Source: Selenomonas sp. (GTDB lineage Bacteria; Bacillota; Negativicutes; Selenomonadales; Selenomonadaceae). From it: a DNA stretch of 8,443 nucleotides. Location of the stretch: positions 1 to 8,443 of the forward strand of contig DOYB01000094.1 of NCBI GenBank assembly GCA_003518745.1, in the 5' to 3' direction. The position numbers were made by a program, and so were the translations under genes. Positions 1-5,649 of the stretch are shown piece by piece. The notes under the pieces are model-generated. The model was not told where the DNA came from, ran no database searches, and was given only the letters and a program-made list of their open reading frames with translations. Numbering within the stretch: position 1 is the first letter of the stretch; each line of letters opens with the position of its first letter.

Positions 1-141
1 TATCGCTTCATGCAGGAGCGTGAGCAGCAGATGATGGCCATGCAGCAGATGGAACCCGCAGCGGAGCTGCCTTTGGCAGAGCTGCAGCGTCAGAAGGAAG
101 AACTGGAGGATCTCATTGCCGCGCAGCAGGCGAAGCAGTAA
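1..141 (+). CDS. C-terminal end of an unidentified coiled-coil protein (5' truncated)
   Basis: Frame 1 is open from the first base and ends in two tandem TAA codons (139-144). It gives the last 46 residues of a protein that begins outside the window. The visible tail is very rich in Gln, Glu, Met and Ala. A heptad-like stretch (LAELQRQKEELEDLIAAQQ) at the very end suggests a charged coiled coil or long amphipathic helix. No membrane segment, catalytic motif or metal ligand is visible. I do not recognise the family, and the tail alone does not allow a functional call. A hairpin terminator directly follows, so this gene closes the upstream transcription unit and is probably not part of the metal-transport operon that starts at 265. 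Confidence 0.7.
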   Translation, partial: YRFMQEREQQMMAMQQMEPAAELPLAELQRQKEELEDLIAAQQAKQ

Positions 142-158
142 TAAATCTTCAGCCCGAT

Positions 159-194
159 AAAGAAAGACTGCCGTTATTTGGGCAGTCTTTCTTT
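159..194 (+). terminator. Intrinsic-type hairpin terminator after the upstream gene
   Basis: A perfect 14-bp inverted repeat (AAAGAAAGACTGCC at 159-172, GGCAGTCTTTCTTT at 181-194) encloses an 8-nt loop. The 3' arm ends in a T-rich stretch and the 5' arm begins A-rich, so the hairpin could terminate transcription in both directions. It lies 15 nt after the second stop codon of the upstream gene and separates that gene from the operon at 265. Confidence 0.85.
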
Positions 195-250
195 GTGAGG
201 GAGCAAGGCATAAATTCTGTGGATGGACAGGGGTCTATCAATCATGGTTT

Positions 251-257
251 GAGGAGG
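251..257 (+). promoter_or_regulatory. Ribosome binding site that selects a TTG start
   Basis: GAGGAGG lies 7 nt upstream of TTG at 265. The next in-frame ATG (274) would be 16 nt away, too far for normal initiation, and ATG 243 runs into a stop after two codons. The spacing therefore favours the TTG start. No convincing sigma-70 promoter could be picked out between the hairpin (194) and this site. TAAATT at 211-216 is the only -10-like hexamer, and it has no good -35 partner. Confidence 0.7.
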
Positions 258-264
258 GTCATCG

Positions 265-564
265 TTGGGCATAATGGAGGCACTGCAGATTCCGTCGAAT
301 CGATTGGACTTTTTCATTCGCTCCGTTGAAATCGCATCATACCTGCCGGGACGGGTGCGTCTCAGAAACAGCAATCTGGTGGGGAATCCTAAGCTGGAAC
401 GTGAGCTGAAGGCTCAGCTGTTATCGTTTCACGAGATAGATTCTGTGGAAACCAGCATAGTGACAGGCTCCATACTGATTCAGTACAATCCTGGAAAGCT
501 CAGGGAAAACGCTGAACTTCGCAAGGTTGAGGAATATATTATTGCGCATGCGGGGAGGAAATAG
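265..564 (+). CDS. Small HMA_2-like heavy-metal-associated domain protein, first gene of a putative ferrosome operon
   Basis: This 99-residue protein probably starts at TTG 265, chosen by the well-placed GAGGAGG; an alternative is ATG 274. The core carries the signature shared by HMA_2-type domains: a beta strand leading to LPGRVRLR (residues about 27-34), a helix, then a VETSIVTGSILIQYN strand pair. The CxxC metal-binding pair of classical copper-chaperone HMA domains is absent, so this is a ferredoxin-like fold of the non-CxxC kind, with an unknown ligand. There is no signal peptide or membrane segment. The next gene starts 2 nt after its stop and carries a second copy of the same domain type, with the same LPGR and VTGS landmarks. 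The likely role is cytosolic partner or regulator of the P-type ATPase encoded two genes on, inferred from context. Confidence 0.8.
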   Translation: MGIMEALQIPSNRLDFFIRSVEIASYLPGRVRLRNSNLVGNPKLERELKAQLLSFHEIDSVETSIVTGSILIQYNPGKLRENAELRKVEEYIIAHAGRK

Positions 565-566
565 AG

Positions 567-1358
567 ATGTCTTATGCATCGGGACTTATGATGGGTACAG
601 CAATCGTCAGGATCCTCGGGCAGCTTATAAGCGGCGGAGCTTCCGAAGAAATGGGAGGCATGAGCCGCGGAAGCAGAAGCGGCATGGGAGGCCGCGGCAA
701 GAGCCCCATGGACTTAGGCGGATTTGGCGAGGCCCTTTTTAATATGCCGGGAATGGGTACGGCAGGCAGAAAGGGAACGTGGGCAAAGGCTTCAGCAGCC
801 CCTTCGGAAATGGAATTCCCCGGATTCGGCAGGTCACAGGGCACTGTACTGGGGAATGGACCGGTTCTGGTATCGTCCCTTCCGGGAAGACGCCGCTATC
901 GTATGGCAGGGATGACAGGGGAGCAAGCCGATATGCTGAAGGAAAATCTCTGCAAGCTCCACTTCGTAAAGACGGTTGAGGCGAGTACCGTTACGGGCAG
1001 CCTGTTGCTGTTGTATGATGAAAAAGAGGCGGCTGCCTTGGATAAAATAATGGAAAAGGTGGCCTCAATATTTACAGGCAATACAGTAGATACTCAAGGA
1101 GAGGCCGCGTTCATAAAGAGGGCAATGGCCATGGAATCACATGTGGGTCTTGCGACCAGGACAGTCAGGAGCCTTATGCGCGATATAAGCCGTTGGCTTC
1201 AGGCGGGGACAGGCGGATGGCTGGACGCGAGTTCTTTGGCATCGCTGGTATTCTTTTTCCAGGGGATTAAGAAGATGATGCTTACACAGCAGTTTCCAAG
1301 CGGCGCGCAGATGCTGTGGTGGGCTGTATCGTTGATGAGAGGATGGCGGACGTTGTAA
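567..1358 (+). CDS. HMA_2-like domain protein with N-terminal hydrophobic motif and Gly/Met-rich linker, putative ferrosome-associated protein
   Basis: 263 residues, starting at ATG 567, 2 nt after the previous stop, with GGAGG 8 nt upstream. Four parts are visible. Residues about 4-24 form a short hydrophobic helix (GLMMGTAIVRILGQLISGG) with small-residue spacing suited to membrane or helix packing. Residues about 25-90 are a low-complexity linker rich in Gly, Met, Ser and Arg. Residues about 99-172 are an HMA_2-like domain (LPGRRRYR, then VEASTVTGSLLLLYD) without CxxC. The C-terminus has two hydrophobic stretches (around SSLASLVFFFQGIKK and AQMLWWAVSLMRGW). Small proteins with a hydrophobic N-terminal motif are known beside P1B-6 ATPases in ferrosome (fez) clusters, and this protein fits that role. 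Its stop overlaps the ATPase start by one base (TAATG), indicating translational coupling. A direct role in membrane shaping or iron loading is inference. Confidence 0.75.
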   Translation: MSYASGLMMGTAIVRILGQLISGGASEEMGGMSRGSRSGMGGRGKSPMDLGGFGEALFNMPGMGTAGRKGTWAKASAAPSEMEFPGFGRSQGTVLGNGPVLVSSLPGRRRYRMAGMTGEQADMLKENLCKLHFVKTVEASTVTGSLLLLYDEKEAAALDKIMEKVASIFTGNTVDTQGEAAFIKRAMAMESHVGLATRTVRSLMRDISRWLQAGTGGWLDASSLASLVFFFQGIKKMMLTQQFPSGAQMLWWAVSLMRGWRTL

Positions 1359-3463
1359 TGTATGGAGTATGCAGCATAAAACTTGATACAACTCTTCCTC
1401 GGGATGAACGTATGCTTTTGGCGGCGCGGATCCGGCGTTATCGTGGAGTGGCTGCCGTATCGGTGGAGGACCGAAACGTATGTATTTGGTATCGCGGCGC
1501 GTTGCCGTCGGTGTCGATTCGCAGGCATATTTTGCAGACAACTGAACGGGTAAAGGAGGCCTCCATACAGCAGGCAGACAGGCTTGCGGAGTACCGTAGA
1601 GACGCGCTGGTTTCCATTGCCAGCTTTGCTGCCATGGAGCTGCTGAAACGCACTTCGCCGACCTTTTTCACGGCTACAAAGATGCTTAGGAGCGCATTGG
1701 TTCTGGCTATTGCCGGAAAGTTTATAAAAAACGGCATACAGGGCATGGTTGAGGAACGGCGTCCCAATGCGGATACGCTTACAGCTACCGCTGTCATAGC
1801 CTCTGTATTGGCGGGCAAGCCGGAATCCAGCCTGACTTTGCTGGCTCTTTCCAACGGAGCCGAGATGCTCACAAGCTATGCGGCTGAAAAGGCACGGACC
1901 CATATTTCCGGACTCCTTTCACTGGATCAGCGACATGTATGGCTCTTGGAGGGCGGTGCGGAACGTCAGGTGCCTGTGGAGCAGATCAAGGTGGGAGACG
2001 TGATCGCCGCGCATACAGGTGAGAAAATCGTCATTGACGGTCATGTAATCAGCGGGAGTGCGGCGGTCAACCAGGCCTCAATTACAGGCGAGTCCAATCC
2101 TGCAATGAAGCAGGATGGCTCGGCGGTCTACGCGGGCAGCGTGGTGGAGGCAGGCGAGCTTATAATCTCCGTAGAAAAGGTGGGGCAGGATACGTCTTTA
2201 GCGCATATCGTACACCTTGTGGAGGAAGCACAGAACAGGAAGGCTCCAGTACAGAATTTTGCTGACCAGATGGCAAATTTCCTTGTGCCTGTATCCTTCC
2301 TTGGGGCGGCCATTGTCTATGGCGCGACCAGAGACTGGCAGCGTGTGCTGAACCTGCTTTTCATAGATTTCTCCTGCGGGCTTAAGCTTTCCACTGCTAC
2401 CGCAATCTCTGCGGCCATAGCGGCAGCGGCCAAGCGCGGAATTCTGGTGAAGGGCGGCAACTATATAGAGGCTCTTGCGGAGACGGATACGGTTGTGCTG
2501 GACAAGACGGGAACACTTACCATAGGAATACCGCAGATAGCCTTTATCCGCACCGCGAAGGACGTTACGGAGAAGGAAATGATTCTGCTGGCGGCATCGG
2601 CGGAACAGCATTCTGTCCATCCGCTGGCTGTTGCCATCCAGAAATACGTGCAGGAGCAGGAGTGGAATACTCCGCAGCATGAGTCCAGTGAAACCGTTGT
2701 GGCAAGGGGGATGCATGCGGTTGTCCCCGGCTTTGAGGGCTTCAAGGGCGGAGATGTCCTCGTGGGAAGCCGTAAATTCCTCATGGAGAATCAGGTTGAG
2801 GATAAGGAAGCACTGGATGAGGATCTAAAGGCAAAGAACCTCCTGTATGTGGCCCGTGATGGCAGGCTCATAGGTGTGATAGGCATTGAGGATCCGGTGC
2901 GTCCTAAGATGAAAAAGACCCTCAACCAGATGCGCCGCCATGGCGTGGACGAGATTGTGATGCTCACCGGGGATTCCAAGGCTGTGGCTGCAAAGGTCGC
3001 CCAAGAAATGGATATAGACTCATTCCATGCGGAGATACTGCCTGAAAATAAGGCCGAATATGTAAATAAACTAAAGCAGCGCGGCACGGTCATGATGGTG
3101 GGCGATGGTATCAACGACGCTCCGGCGCTGGCATTTTCCGACGTGGGGGTTTCGCTTGGCGGGCGTCAGACGGATATTGCGGCAGAATCCTCCGCGGTCA
3201 CGATTCATTCAGAGGATCCGGCGCGGCTCATAGAGGCACTGAAGCTTGGACGGCGCACCATGGAGCTGGTCCATCAAAACTTTATGGCTACTATCCTGGT
3301 GAATTCCTCGGCTATGCTCTTGGGAGCATTGGGAAAGATAAGTCCGCTCTGGGCTGCCGTGATTCACAATACGGCAACTCTGGCTGTTGTTCTGAATAGC
3401 TGCCGCATCTTAAATCCCGGGGACGGCCTGCTGATGCTTCGTAGGAGCAGGAGAATGGAATAG
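1358..3463 (+). CDS. fezB: P1B-type metal-transporting ATPase with SCG membrane motif, probable ferrosome ATPase FezB (P1B-6)
   Basis: 701 residues from ATG 1358, whose A is the last base of the upstream stop (TAATG); ATG 1343 and GTG 1316 are in-frame alternatives with poorer signals. The N-terminus (residues 1-60) is a degenerate HMA-like domain without CxxC. P-type ATPase landmarks are complete: TGES of the actuator domain (243-246), phosphorylated Asp382 in DKTGTLT, the HP pair of P1B nucleotide-binding domains (His421-Pro422), TGDS (537-540) and GDGIND (582-587). Hydrophobic segments fit the eight-helix P1B plan. The membrane site that is usually CPC, CPH or SPC reads Ser339-Cys340-Gly341, followed by LKLSTATAI. 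This departure, plus the two HMA_2-like neighbours, points away from copper or zinc exporters and toward the P1B-6 group that includes FezB of iron-storing ferrosomes. P1B ATPase identity is near certain; iron as substrate and the fez assignment are inferred. Confidence 0.85.
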   Translation: MYGVCSIKLDTTLPRDERMLLAARIRRYRGVAAVSVEDRNVCIWYRGALPSVSIRRHILQTTERVKEASIQQADRLAEYRRDALVSIASFAAMELLKRTSPTFFTATKMLRSALVLAIAGKFIKNGIQGMVEERRPNADTLTATAVIASVLAGKPESSLTLLALSNGAEMLTSYAAEKARTHISGLLSLDQRHVWLLEGGAERQVPVEQIKVGDVIAAHTGEKIVIDGHVISGSAAVNQASITGESNPAMKQDGSAVYAGSVVEAGELIISVEKVGQDTSLAHIVHLVEEAQNRKAPVQNFADQMANFLVPVSFLGAAIVYGATRDWQRVLNLLFIDFSCGLKLSTATAISAAIAAAAKRGILVKGGNYIEALAETDTVVLDKTGTLTIGIPQIAFIRTAKDVTEKEMILLAASAEQHSVHPLAVAIQKYVQEQEWNTPQHESSETVVARGMHAVVPGFEGFKGGDVLVGSRKFLMENQVEDKEALDEDLKAKNLLYVARDGRLIGVIGIEDPVRPKMKKTLNQMRRHGVDEIVMLTGDSKAVAAKVAQEMDIDSFHAEILPENKAEYVNKLKQRGTVMMVGDGINDAPALAFSDVGVSLGGRQTDIAAESSAVTIHSEDPARLIEALKLGRRTMELVHQNFMATILVNSSAMLLGALGKISPLWAAVIHNTATLAVVLNSCRILNPGDGLLMLRRSRRME

Positions 3464-3507
3464 AGGGCAAGTTTTGGCTGTTATTTGAGATTTGAAGAAG
3501 AAATCCT

Positions 3508-3536
3508 TTGACATTTTCAAAATTGTATGGTAGAAT
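3508..3536 (+). promoter_or_regulatory. Sigma-70-type promoter of tRNA-Pro
   Basis: A perfect -35 TTGACA (3508-3513), a 17-bp spacer and a near-consensus -10 TAGAAT (3531-3536) lie 11 bp before the mature tRNA 5' end, the spacing expected for a tRNA promoter. Only 44 bp separate the ATPase stop codon from the -35. No clear terminator hairpin is visible there, so some read-through from the upstream operon into the tRNA is possible. Confidence 0.9.
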
Positions 3537-3547
3537 ACAGGAGTTGT

Positions 3548-3624
3548 CGGGACGTAGCTCAGTTTGGTAGAGCGCTTCCTTGGGGTGGAAGAGGCCGTGG
3601 GTTCAAGTCCCGTCGTTCCGACCA
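3548..3624 (+). tRNA. tRNA-Pro (anticodon GGG)
   Basis: This 77-nt gene folds as a full cloverleaf. The acceptor arm CGGGACG (3548-3554) pairs with CGTTCCG (3614-3620) with one G-U pair. The D arm contains TAGCTCAG and GGTAGAGC. The anticodon stem CTTCC/GGAAG (3575-3579 and 3587-3591) encloses the loop TTGGGGT with anticodon GGG at 3582-3584. The T loop is TTCAAGT (3602-3608). The discriminator is A and the CCA end is encoded (3622-3624). It decodes CCC/CCU proline codons. A run of seven T (3626-3632) follows immediately and may end the transcript. Confidence 0.96.
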
Positions 3625-3830
3625 CTTTTTTTCTATAAAATCTTAGCGACTTAGGCCTACGATGCAAAGATAGTCCTTTGGGGAAAGGCACAGGGGAGCT
3701 TGGCTTTTATGTAAGGAAAGATGGAAATCGGAAGATTTTCATCTTGTTTGTGTTTCCTGATGGCGTTAAAGAGTTGTTCTTTGATGAGATGCGTGTGCAT
3801 CGAGTTAATATCATAAGGAGGCTACATAAT
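3625..3830 (+). other. Intergenic stretch between tRNA-Pro and mdh
   Basis: About 206 bp without a supported gene. It opens with the T-run after the tRNA. The mdh frame is open upstream back to about 3678, but that extension does not resemble a dehydrogenase N-terminus. No confident promoter for mdh was found. Weak candidates are TTGTTT-17-TAAAGA (around 3747-3775) and TAATAT at 3806-3811, the latter too close to the ribosome binding site to be useful. Confidence 0.5.
3815..3821 (+). promoter_or_regulatory. Ribosome binding site of mdh
   Basis: AAGGAGG lies 9 nt upstream of ATG 3831. It decides the start against the longer in-frame reading from 3678. The downstream start also places the Rossmann glycine motif at residues 7-12, where malate dehydrogenases have it. 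Confidence 0.9.
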
Positions 3831-4796
3831 ATGAAAGTAACAGTTGTTGGTGCAGGTAATGTGGGCGCTACCGTAGCGAATGTCCTGGCTGCTAAGAATT
3901 TCTGCAGCGAAGTCGTTCTGATTGATGTCAAGGAAGGCTTGTCTGAAGGCAAGGCCATGGATATTATGCAGACGGCTCATATGCTGAATTTTGATACGAC
4001 TGTAATAGGCGCAACGTCCCCCTTGGATGCTCCGGACTATTCCGCGACTGCGGGCAGTGATGTTGTTGTTATCACCTCCGGTATTCCCCGTAAGCCCGGC
4101 ATGAGCCGTGAGGATCTCATCGGAGTTAACGCCAAGATTGTTAAAGGTGTTGTGGATCAGGCATTGAAGCATTCTCCGAATGCAATTTTCATCATCATCT
4201 CCAACCCGATGGATGCTATGACCTATCTCACCTTGAAGGATTCCAAGCTTCCTCGTAACCGTGTGCTTGGTCAGGGCGGTATGCTGGACAGCAGCCGTTT
4301 CCGTTATTTCTTGTCCAAGGCTCTTCAGAAGGCCGGATATCCTGCCACTCCGACGGATATTGATGGCACGGTCATCGGCGGTCACAGCGATAAGACCATG
4401 GTTCCTCTTGTCAGCCTTGCTACCTATCGCGGAATTCCTGTGACACAGCTCCTCTCTGAGGAGCAGATCAAGGAAGCCGTTGAGGAGACCAAGGTTGGCG
4501 GTGCTACGCTCACGAAGCTTCTCGGCACTTCTGCTTGGTATGCTCCGGGTGCTGCGGCTGCGGCTATGGTCGAGGCTATTGCCTTGGATGCGAAGAAGCT
4601 CATGCCTTGCTGTGTTTACCTTGACGGCGAGTATGGCGAGAAGGATCTCTGCATCGGCGTTCCTGTCATCCTTGGCAAGAACGGCTTGGAGAAGATTGTG
4701 GAGTACAAGCTTGAAGGCGATGAGAAGGCTAAGTTTGATGAGAGCGTTGCTGCTGCGCGTGAGACCAACTCCAAACTCGGCGATGCCTTGAAGTAA
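3831..4796 (+). CDS. mdh: Malate dehydrogenase (NAD-dependent)
   Basis: 321 residues, the normal length for this enzyme, which interconverts malate and oxaloacetate with NAD(H) in the cytosol. In succinate- or propionate-forming anaerobes it usually runs in the reducing direction. The N-terminal NAD-binding Rossmann motif is VVGAGNVGAT (Gly7, Gly9, Gly12). The mobile substrate loop GIPRKPGMSRED carries Arg87 and Arg93; the Arg at the specificity position marks malate rather than lactate dehydrogenase. The catalytic pair is Asp153 in LDSSR (with Arg156) and His185 in GGHSDKT. A characteristic stretch (KVGGATLTKLLGTSAWYAPGA) resembles my recollection of Bacteroidetes and Clostridia malate dehydrogenases. 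It appears monocistronic: a tRNA lies upstream and a strong terminator downstream. Confidence 0.96.
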   Translation: MKVTVVGAGNVGATVANVLAAKNFCSEVVLIDVKEGLSEGKAMDIMQTAHMLNFDTTVIGATSPLDAPDYSATAGSDVVVITSGIPRKPGMSREDLIGVNAKIVKGVVDQALKHSPNAIFIIISNPMDAMTYLTLKDSKLPRNRVLGQGGMLDSSRFRYFLSKALQKAGYPATPTDIDGTVIGGHSDKTMVPLVSLATYRGIPVTQLLSEEQIKEAVEETKVGGATLTKLLGTSAWYAPGAAAAAMVEAIALDAKKLMPCCVYLDGEYGEKDLCIGVPVILGKNGLEKIVEYKLEGDEKAKFDESVAAARETNSKLGDALK

Positions 4797-4816
4797 TATC
4801 GAAGATTTGATTAATC

Positions 4817-4857
4817 AGCGTGTCAGATAGTAGCGTGATATCTGGCACGCTTTTTTT
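4817..4857 (+). terminator. Intrinsic terminator of mdh
   Basis: A 13-bp stem with one G-T pair (AGCGTGTCAGATA at 4817-4829 with TATCTGGCACGCT at 4839-4851) and a 9-nt loop is followed by a run of seven T (4851-4857). It begins 20 nt after the mdh stop and ends 52 nt before sufC, so the suf genes need their own promoter. Confidence 0.95.
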
Positions 4858-4869
4858 GCAGTGTGATTT

Positions 4870-4882
4870 AGGAACAGTTCCT
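4870..4882 (+). promoter_or_regulatory. Short palindrome upstream of the suf operon, possible operator
   Basis: AGGAACAGTTCCT is a perfect 6-bp inverted repeat around a single central A. It sits in the 52-bp gap between the mdh terminator and sufC, 27 bp before the start codon. Its size and symmetry would suit a dimeric repressor, and an Fe-S or iron-responsive regulator would be logical for this operon. No recognised consensus was matched, and no clear -35/-10 pair was seen around it. Confidence 0.3.
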
Positions 4883-4909
4883 TAGGGAGAGCAGAAGGGA
4901 GCAAGGAAT

Positions 4910-5638
4910 ATGCTGGAGCTTGAGCACATTTCCTTTCAAGTTACGGAGGGAGAGCGGCAGATAGACATTATTCGGGATTTGAGCCTGAAGGTTGATAATC
5001 AGAAGTTTGTCGTTATTACGGGCCCGAACGGCAGCGGTAAATCTACTTTGGCACGAATCATTGCCGGAATAGAACATCCCACAGAGGGGAGAATCCTGCT
5101 GGACGGTGAGGACATTACAGGTCTTGGCATTACGGAGAGAGCAAAGCTGGGAGTCAGTTTCGCCTTTCAGCAGCCTGTGAAGTTCAAGGGAATTGAAGTC
5201 ATAGATTTGCTTCGTTTGGCGGCGGGACGTAAATTGTCCTTTGCGGGAGCCTGCGAATATCTTTCAGAGGTTGGGCTTTGCGCTCGTGATTACATAAACC
5301 GCGAGGTGAATGGCTCACTTTCCGGTGGGGAACTCAAGCGGATTGAGATTGCCACGATTTTGGCAAGGCAAACGAAGCTTTCTATTTTCGATGAGCCTGA
5401 AGCGGGTATAGATTTGTGGAGCTTCCAGAATTTAATACGCATTTTTGAGAAGATGCAAAAGGAAGTAAAAAACAGCTCCATTATAGTGATTTCCCATCAG
5501 GAGAGGATTTTAAGCATTGCTGATGAAATAATTGTGATTTCAGATGGGAAGGTGGAGAGACAGGGCTCTGGAAGAGAGATCCTGCCTCAGATTATTGGTA
5601 CGGATTCGGCTATTGCCGCATGTGACAAATTGAAATAG
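4910..5638 (+). CDS. sufC: SufC-type ABC ATPase of the Fe-S cluster assembly scaffold (minimal SUF/SMS system)
   Basis: 242 residues, the usual SufC size, starting at ATG 4910 with AAGGGAG 8 nt upstream. It is a soluble ABC ATPase that, with SufB, forms a scaffold on which iron-sulfur clusters are built; ATP hydrolysis is thought to open the scaffold. Visible motifs are Walker A GPNGSGKST (38-46), a Q-loop in FAFQQP, the signature LSGGE (137-141), Walker B with DEPEAGID (Asp161, Glu162) and H-loop His196 in SHQ. The DEPEAGID form, with Glu after Pro, separates it from most transporter ATPases, which read DEPT. sufB follows 11 nt after the stop, and no membrane permease gene lies nearby, supporting Fe-S assembly rather than transport. 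Confidence 0.92.
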   Translation: MLELEHISFQVTEGERQIDIIRDLSLKVDNQKFVVITGPNGSGKSTLARIIAGIEHPTEGRILLDGEDITGLGITERAKLGVSFAFQQPVKFKGIEVIDLLRLAAGRKLSFAGACEYLSEVGLCARDYINREVNGSLSGGELKRIEIATILARQTKLSIFDEPEAGIDLWSFQNLIRIFEKMQKEVKNSSIIVISHQERILSIADEIIVISDGKVERQGSGREILPQIIGTDSAIAACDKLK

Positions 5639-5649
5639 GGGGCCGTGAA

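Noticed and set aside
1199..1903. Long minus-strand readings opposite the ATPase gene (also 1137-1541 and 2198-2716)
   Set aside because: They lie fully opposite a well-supported P-type ATPase, have no family motifs or plausible ribosome binding sites, and their composition looks like shadow translation.
1358..3463. Copper or zinc/cadmium efflux ATPase (CopA/ZntA type)
   Set aside because: Neither the CPC membrane motif nor an N-terminal CxxC is present, and the neighbours are HMA_2-like proteins rather than a CopZ-type chaperone or metal-resistance regulator.
3490..3507. GATTT/AAATC hairpin after the ATPase gene as a terminator
   Set aside because: The stem is only 5 bp, AT-rich and not followed by a T-run; it is too weak to call.
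3652..3659. TAGGCCTA palindrome downstream of the tRNA as an attachment or integration site
   Set aside because: It is only 8 bp, there is no repeat of the tRNA 3' end, and no integrase or mobile gene is nearby.
3410..3691. Minus-strand reading of 93 residues spanning the tRNA, with a GTTGLEPTASSTPRKR-type sequence
   Set aside because: This is the antisense translation of a tRNA gene, a frequent false protein in databases. The tRNA-Pro on the + strand explains the region.
3678..3830. 51-residue N-terminal extension of malate dehydrogenase from an upstream TTG
   Set aside because: A strong AAGGAGG precedes ATG 3831, the Rossmann motif is then at its usual place, and the extension has no dehydrogenase character.
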